DNA from: Chloroflexota bacterium | GTDB taxonomy: Bacteria > Chloroflexota > Limnocylindria > Limnocylindrales > CSP1-4 | Length of the DNA: 16,458 nt | NCBI GenBank assembly: GCA_021790715.1 | Contig: JAJYGK010000028.1 | Span: 1-16,458, forward strand | Direction: 5' to 3' | Shown: positions 12,551 to 16,458 of the stretch, in pieces | Position numbering within the stretch: position 1 is the stretch's first letter | How the letters are laid out: every line of letters starts with the position of its first letter | The notes under the pieces: model-generated | What the model saw: the letters and a program-made list of their open reading frames with translations, nothing else | Told to the model about the DNA's origin: nothing | Databases searched by the model: none | Position numbers and translations under genes: made by a program

Positions 12551-14275
12551 ATGCGAAGGTTGTCGGGGACGCCGGCGTCGGCCGGAGTGGCGCGCGGTCC
12601 ATGGGTGCGGGTCGAGATGGTGCGCGAGCCGGAGAGCCGTTCCGTCGGCGCCGACCGGATCGAGGCCGAGCATCGCCGGCTCGCGGACGCGGCGGAGCGT
12701 GCGGCGTCCGAGCTCGAGGAGCTCGGACGGCGGGTGACCGCCGAGGGGCACCCGGACGAGGGGGCGATCTTCGAGGCGCAGGCCCAGATGGCGCTGGACC
12801 CGGCGCTCGCCTCGCTGGCGGAGCAGGCCATCGACGAGCGCCACGTGGACGCGGTCGGCGCGGTGCTGGCCGCGGGGCGCGAGCTCGCCGAGCAACTGCG
12901 CGGCCTCGGCGACGAGCTGCTGGCGGCGCGGGCCGCCGACGTGGGAGACGTCGCGCTCCGCATCGCGCGCCGTGCGGCCGGCGTGCCGGACCCGGCGCCC
13001 GCGCGCCTGGACGAGCCGAGCATCGTGGTGGCCGAGGATCTGCCGCCGTCGATCACGGCGACCCTGCCGCGCGACCGGCTGCTCGGGTTCGCGCTCGAGT
13101 CCGGCTCGGCGACGGCGCACGCGGCGATCCTGGCGCGCGCCTACGGGATCCCCGCGGTCGTCGGCGTCTCCGGGCTGCTGGCGGCGCTGCAGCCCGGAGA
13201 GATCGCCCTCGACGGCGCGACCGGCGAGGTCTTCGTCGATCCCGATGCGGCGACGGAGGCGGACCTGGCGGTGCGCGTCGCGCGATCGCGTGACGCGGAT
13301 GCGCAGGCGCGCCGGGAGGCGTCGCTGCCGGCCACCACGCCGGACGGCGTCGACGTGACGCTGCTCGCGAACATCGGGACACCGGACGAGGCGCCGCGCG
13401 CGGTCGAGCTCGGCGCCCGGGGCGTCGGCCTCTTCCGCACGGAGTTCCTCTTCCTCGAGCGTCCGGCCGAGCCGGGAGAGGACGAACAGGCCGCGGCCTA
13501 CCGGCGCGCGGTCGAGGCGTTCGCGCCGTATCCGGTCACGATCCGCCTGCTCGACGTGGGCGGCGACAAGCCGATCCCGTACCTGCCGATCGCGCCGGAG
13601 GCGAACCCGTTCCTCGGGATCCGCGCCCTCCGCCTGGCGGCGACGCAGCCGGGGATCTTCCTGACCCAGCTGCGGGCCGCCATGCGCGCCGCCCTCGCCG
13701 GCCCGGTCAAGGTGATGGCGCCCATGGTGGCCGACGCCGGAGACGCCGGGACGCTGCTGGCGCTCGCGGCGCAGGCACGCTCGGAGCTCGAGACGAGGGC
13801 CGAGGCGTTCGCGGAGATCGACCTTGGCGTCATGCTCGAGATCCCCGGCGCGATCCTCGTCGGGGACAGCTACTTCCCCAGGCTCGCGTTCGCGAGCCTG
13901 GGCACGAACGACCTGCTCCAGTACACGCTCGCGGTCGACCGCGGCAACCCGGGGCTGGCGCGCTACCAGGACTCGCTCCACCCGGCCCTGCTGCGGCTCG
14001 TGGGCGAGGCGGTCGAGCGGGCCGCTCGAGCCGGGATCGAGCTGTCGGTCTGCGGAGAGATGGCCGGCGATCCGGTGGCCGCGATCGCTCTCCTCGGCCT
14101 CGGGATCCGCAAGCTGAGCATGGCCAGCGGGAGCCTGCCGGGCGTGCGGCGGGCGATCCGGTCGGTCGAGGAGCGACGCGCCCGCGAGGCCGTGGGGGCC
14201 GCGCTGTCCGATCCGTCGGCCGCCGCGGTGCGCGCACGGCTGTCGGCACTGCTCGCACCGGGCGCGGCCGGGTAG
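12551..14275 (+). CDS. ptsI: Phosphoenolpyruvate-protein phosphotransferase (PTS enzyme I)
   Basis: A 574-residue cytosolic enzyme that autophosphorylates with PEP and passes phosphate to HPr. The N-terminal part (residues 1-120) is the HPr-binding helical region. H190 in S-A-T-A-H-A-A-I-L-A-R is the phosphorylated histidine (His189 in E. coli). The PEP barrel shows G-V-G-L-F-R-T-E-F-L-F, L-D-V-G-G-D-K-P, N-P-F-L-G-I-R-A-L-R, G-T-N-D-L-L-Q-Y and C501 in S-V-C-G-E-M-A-G-D-P (Cys502 in E. coli). Length and residue numbering are nearly those of E. coli EI. It starts 28 bases after plsY; there is no Shine-Dalgarno, but CAGAAT at 12539-12544 could be a leaderless -10. No ptsH (HPr) or sugar EII is in the window. 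DhaM, the likely end acceptor, lies 1.8 kb upstream. Confidence 0.95.
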   Translation: MRRLSGTPASAGVARGPWVRVEMVREPESRSVGADRIEAEHRRLADAAERAASELEELGRRVTAEGHPDEGAIFEAQAQMALDPALASLAEQAIDERHVDAVGAVLAAGRELAEQLRGLGDELLAARAADVGDVALRIARRAAGVPDPAPARLDEPSIVVAEDLPPSITATLPRDRLLGFALESGSATAHAAILARAYGIPAVVGVSGLLAALQPGEIALDGATGEVFVDPDAATEADLAVRVARSRDADAQARREASLPATTPDGVDVTLLANIGTPDEAPRAVELGARGVGLFRTEFLFLERPAEPGEDEQAAAYRRAVEAFAPYPVTIRLLDVGGDKPIPYLPIAPEANPFLGIRALRLAATQPGIFLTQLRAAMRAALAGPVKVMAPMVADAGDAGTLLALAAQARSELETRAEAFAEIDLGVMLEIPGAILVGDSYFPRLAFASLGTNDLLQYTLAVDRGNPGLARYQDSLHPALLRLVGEAVERAARAGIELSVCGEMAGDPVAAIALLGLGIRKLSMASGSLPGVRRAIRSVEERRAREAVGAALSDPSAAAVRARLSALLAPGAAG

Positions 14276-14373
14276 GTCGATCCGGTCGGTCGCGCAGATC
14301 GGGCGGGCGCGGCCGCGTGGATCGATCGCGCAGGTCCGATCGTCGGGAGCGGCCGCCGGCGCATGTGCCGCGG

Positions 14374-14379
14374 TAGACT
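14374..14379 (+). promoter_or_regulatory. Probable -10 element of apt
   Basis: TAGACT fits the TANNNT -10 pattern and stands out in GC-rich sequence. Transcription would begin near 14386, just before ATG 14389 and about 35 bases before GTG 14422, which has AAGGGAG at 14406-14412. The intervening 14276-14373 stretch contains only imperfect GATC-rich repeats and no gene. Confidence 0.5.
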
Positions 14380-14421
14380 TGCTCGGCTATGACGAGTCGC
14401 GAGATAAGGGAGCAGGGATCC

Positions 14422-14943
14422 GTGTCCGCCGACGAGCTGCGCGCCAAGATCCGCGAGGTCCCGGACTTTCCGAAACCCGGCATCCTGTTCTACGACATCA
14501 CCACCCTCCTCAAGGACCGCGAGGCGTTCAAGGGGGCCGTCGACCTGCTGGTCGCGCCGTACCGCAACCAGGACATCGACGTCGTGGTCGGGATGGAGTC
14601 GCGCGGGTTCATCTTCAGCGCGCCGATGGCATACACGCTCGGGGTCGGCTTCGTCCCCGTGCGGAAGCTCGGCAAGCTGCCGGCCGAGACCGTCAGCGTG
14701 GAGTACGCCCTCGAGTACGGCACGAACACGCTCGAGATCCACCGCGACGCGATCACGCCCGGGCAGCACGTGCTGATCGTCGACGACCTGCTGGCGACGG
14801 GCGGCACCGTCAGCGGGACGATCGACCTGGTGCGACGCCTCGGCGGCGACGTCGTCTCGCTCGCGTTCCTCGTCGAGCTGCGGTTCCTCAAGGGCCGCGA
14901 GCGCCTCCGCGGGTACGACGTCCACAGCATCATCCAGTACTGA
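14422..14943 (+). CDS. apt: Adenine phosphoribosyltransferase
   Basis: A cytosolic purine-salvage enzyme making AMP from adenine and PRPP. The order of motifs is that of Apt: V-P-D-F-P-K-P-G-I-L-F near the N-terminus, G-M-E-S-R-G-F-I-F, F-V-P-V-R-K-L-G-K-L-P, Y-A-L-E-Y-G-T and the PRPP loop V-L-I-V-D-D-L-L-A-T-G-G-T. GTG 14422 is preferred (173 residues) because AAGGGAG lies nine bases upstream and the protein then begins about 15 residues before D-F-P-K-P-G, as in short Apt proteins. The in-frame ATG 14389 (184 residues) lacks a Shine-Dalgarno but lies close to the TAGACT box and could be used leaderlessly. The next gene follows after 16 bases, so the two probably form an operon. Confidence 0.94.
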   Translation: MSADELRAKIREVPDFPKPGILFYDITTLLKDREAFKGAVDLLVAPYRNQDIDVVVGMESRGFIFSAPMAYTLGVGFVPVRKLGKLPAETVSVEYALEYGTNTLEIHRDAITPGQHVLIVDDLLATGGTVSGTIDLVRRLGGDVVSLAFLVELRFLKGRERLRGYDVHSIIQY

Positions 14944-14959
14944 CCACGAGGCGCCGGGG

Positions 14960-16458
14960 GTGAACGATCGGGAACGAGAGGGACCCCCGGACGACCGCGA
15001 GCGGGGGGACGTGACGGCGCAGCGGCCGGAATCGCCGGAGACTCCGGGCGCGGGCGGCGCGGGCGGCGCGGGCGGCGCGGGCGCACCACCCGCCACCTCG
15101 TCCGGGGCGCCGGGCGCAGCCCCCGGCCCCGTCCCGGATCTCGGACGGCGCACCTTCTTCCGTTCCTTCGGCCGCGAGGCAGTCCAGGCCGCGGCGCAGC
15201 TCGTCGGCGCCGCGGCGGCGCTGCAGCGGGGCCCGCTCGCGGCCACCGGCCAACTGCTCGGCGGTGGTGCGTCGGGCGACCCCATCTCGCAGCTCCTCGG
15301 GTTCGACGATCCCCCGGCGCCCGCCGCGCCGGTGCAGCTCGTGCCGCCCTACCGGTATCGCGACGGCCAGCTCATGCTCGTCGACCAGCGTCGCCTGCCC
15401 GACGAGCTCGTCGAGGTGACCTGCAACACGGGCGCCGAGGTCGCGGCCTGCATCCGCGACCGGATGGTGGCCGGCGGCCCGGTCCTCGCGCAGGTGGCGA
15501 CCTACGGCACGCTGGTCGCTGCCGAGCGCGTCCGGGCCTCCACGCCGTTCATCCGGACAGCGACCCTGCACGGCACGATCAACGCGCTGCGCTCGTCGCG
15601 GCCGGCATCCCGCCCGATGGAGGCGGCCCTCGACCGGATGATGGCGGCCTGGCAGCGCGTCGGAGAGGACGCCCCTGGGGACGTGACGGCGGAGGCGCTC
15701 CGGGCGGAGGCGGCGGCGATCGTCGAGGAGGCGATGCTGGACCACGCCGCGCTCGGGCGGGAGGGAGCGGCGCGGATGCCGGTCCCCGCCGAGCGGTACC
15801 TGCAGGTCCTGCTCCACGGCCCGGTCGGCACCCTCGGGGGCGGCACGCTCGGCACGGCGCTGGAGGTGATCCAGCGTCTGCGCGTCGAGGGCCGCGCCGT
15901 GCACGCGTGGGTGCCGGAGGGCCGTCCCGGGCTCGACGGCGCGCGCCTGGTCGCGCTCGAGCTCGCCCGGGTCGACGTCCGCCACACCGTCATCGCCGAT
16001 GCCGCCGTGGCGGCCGTGCTCGCGCGCGGGCGTGTCGACGCGATCCTGGTCACGGCCGAGCGCATCGCGCGGAACGGCGACGTCTCGGCGAGCGTGGGCA
16101 CGTACCCGCTCGCGGCCGTCGCGGCCCGCCACGACGTGCCGCTCTACGTCTGCGCCCCGCTCGCCGCGGTCGATCTCGAGGCCGCGGACGGCTGGAGTCT
16201 CCTCGAGGAGGAGCGGCCGGTCGAGGAGCTCGCCGACCTGCACGGCTGGCGCGCCGCGCCCCGCGAGAGCGCGTTCCACAACCCGGTCCTCGACGTGACG
16301 CCCGGATCGCTGGTGCGGGGCTTCGTCACCGAGCTCGGCGTGATCGAAGCGCCCTACGAGACGTCGCTGGTCGGGGCGGTCGAGCGACGGCGGGATGGAC
16401 CGGTTCCGCCTCCTGCCGTGGCCGGGCCCGCGACCGCCGGATCCGCCGCGGCCGGGCC
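14960..16458 (+). CDS. MtnA/eIF2B-family protein with altered active site (3' end outside window)
   Basis: At least 499 residues are visible and the frame is still open at the edge. Residues 1-60 are charged and low-complexity, including a Gly-Gly-Ala repeat. G-R-R-T-F-F-R-S-F at 62-70 is followed by an Ala-rich helix. The C-terminal 370 residues match methylthioribose-1-phosphate isomerase: L-V-D-Q-R-R-L-P near 140, G-T-A-L-E-V-I, G-A-R-L, R-I-A-R-N-G-D-V, V-G-T-Y, L-E-E-E-R and N-P-V-L-D-V-T-P. Both catalytic positions differ. The Cys of T-H-C-N-T-G is G287 in L-L-H-G-P-V-G, and the Asp of G-A-D-R-I-A is E367 in T-A-E-R-I-A. R-G-A-P-A-I-G also reads A-G-G-P-V-L-A. It is therefore probably not a working isomerase, though its fold may bind a sugar phosphate or nucleotide. 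GTG 14960 has GAGG eight bases upstream. Confidence 0.8.
   Translation, partial: MNDREREGPPDDRERGDVTAQRPESPETPGAGGAGGAGGAGAPPATSSGAPGAAPGPVPDLGRRTFFRSFGREAVQAAAQLVGAAAALQRGPLAATGQLLGGGASGDPISQLLGFDDPPAPAAPVQLVPPYRYRDGQLMLVDQRRLPDELVEVTCNTGAEVAACIRDRMVAGGPVLAQVATYGTLVAAERVRASTPFIRTATLHGTINALRSSRPASRPMEAALDRMMAAWQRVGEDAPGDVTAEALRAEAAAIVEEAMLDHAALGREGAARMPVPAERYLQVLLHGPVGTLGGGTLGTALEVIQRLRVEGRAVHAWVPEGRPGLDGARLVALELARVDVRHTVIADAAVAAVLARGRVDAILVTAERIARNGDVSASVGTYPLAAVAARHDVPLYVCAPLAAVDLEAADGWSLLEEERPVEELADLHGWRAAPRESAFHNPVLDVTPGSLVRGFVTELGVIEAPYETSLVGAVERRRDGPVPPPAVAGPATAGSAAAG
15051..15086 (+). repeat. 9-bp tandem repeat encoding Gly-Gly-Ala
   Basis: CGGGCGGCG is repeated perfectly at 15051-15059, 15060-15068 and 15069-15077, with a partial fourth copy to about 15083. 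It keeps frame and codes for the Gly/Ala linker in the N-terminal extension of the MtnA-like protein. The copy number is likely to vary between strains through slippage. Confidence 0.8.

Noticed and set aside
10225..13056. Very long open frame on the minus strand opposite dhaM, panE and plsY
   Set aside because: Its translation is Arg/Ala/Gly/Pro-rich with no recognisable domain, and the opposite strand encodes three clear enzymes. Long antisense frames are expected in such GC-rich coding DNA. The same applies to minus-strand frames over 3215-5320, 5645-7477 and 14930-16279.

Overview
This is a very GC-rich bacterial window carrying a glycerol, glycerol-3-phosphate (G3P) and dihydroxyacetone (DHA) metabolic island. 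The alanine/arginine-rich proteins, GTG starts, short TANNNT boxes a few bases before start codons, and the mix of actinobacterial-looking and divergent proteins suggest Chloroflexota (for example a soil or freshwater Limnocylindria-like lineage) or a deep actinobacterium. This placement is inference; there is no rRNA or marker gene to confirm it.

Layout. Positions 1-52 hold the tail of an unidentified gene. 120-791 is a stand-alone dhaL. 1063-1272 is a small DUF4177-like protein and 1442-1783 a small two-helix membrane protein. A perfect 12-bp hairpin (1800-1826) separates it from a convergent zinc-ribbon/SHOCT protein (1863-2825, minus strand). A gene-free leader of about 380 bases (2826-3206), with an 18-bp palindrome and a 16-bp tandem duplication, precedes the main operon. 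In order this is glpF (interrupted by a one-base frameshift), dhaK, dhaL, glpK, a short GlpA-type G3P dehydrogenase, three succinate-dehydrogenase-like subunits (an iron-sulfur protein with all three clusters, then two small membrane anchors), dhaM and a PanE-family reductase (3207-11802). After that come plsY (11914-12522), ptsI (12551-14275), apt (14422-14943) and an incomplete MtnA/eIF2B-family gene running off the end.

How the genes work together. GlpF admits glycerol and GlpK makes G3P. The GlpA-like flavoprotein oxidises G3P to dihydroxyacetone phosphate (DHAP), and PlsY draws G3P into phospholipids. In parallel DhaK/DhaL phosphorylate DHA to DHAP using phosphate from PEP via enzyme I (PtsI) and DhaM; HPr, the required intermediate, is not in the window.

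The most striking point is that a C-terminally short GlpA is followed, with no SdhA present, by SdhB-, SdhC- and SdhD-like genes. This suggests a respiratory G3P:quinone oxidoreductase in which GlpA replaces SdhA on a succinate-dehydrogenase-type electron-transfer module, instead of the usual GlpB/GlpC or the single-subunit GlpD. The terminal MtnA-like protein is the second oddity: both catalytic residues of the isomerase family appear to be replaced, although it sits next to apt, a gene of the same methylthioadenosine salvage theme.
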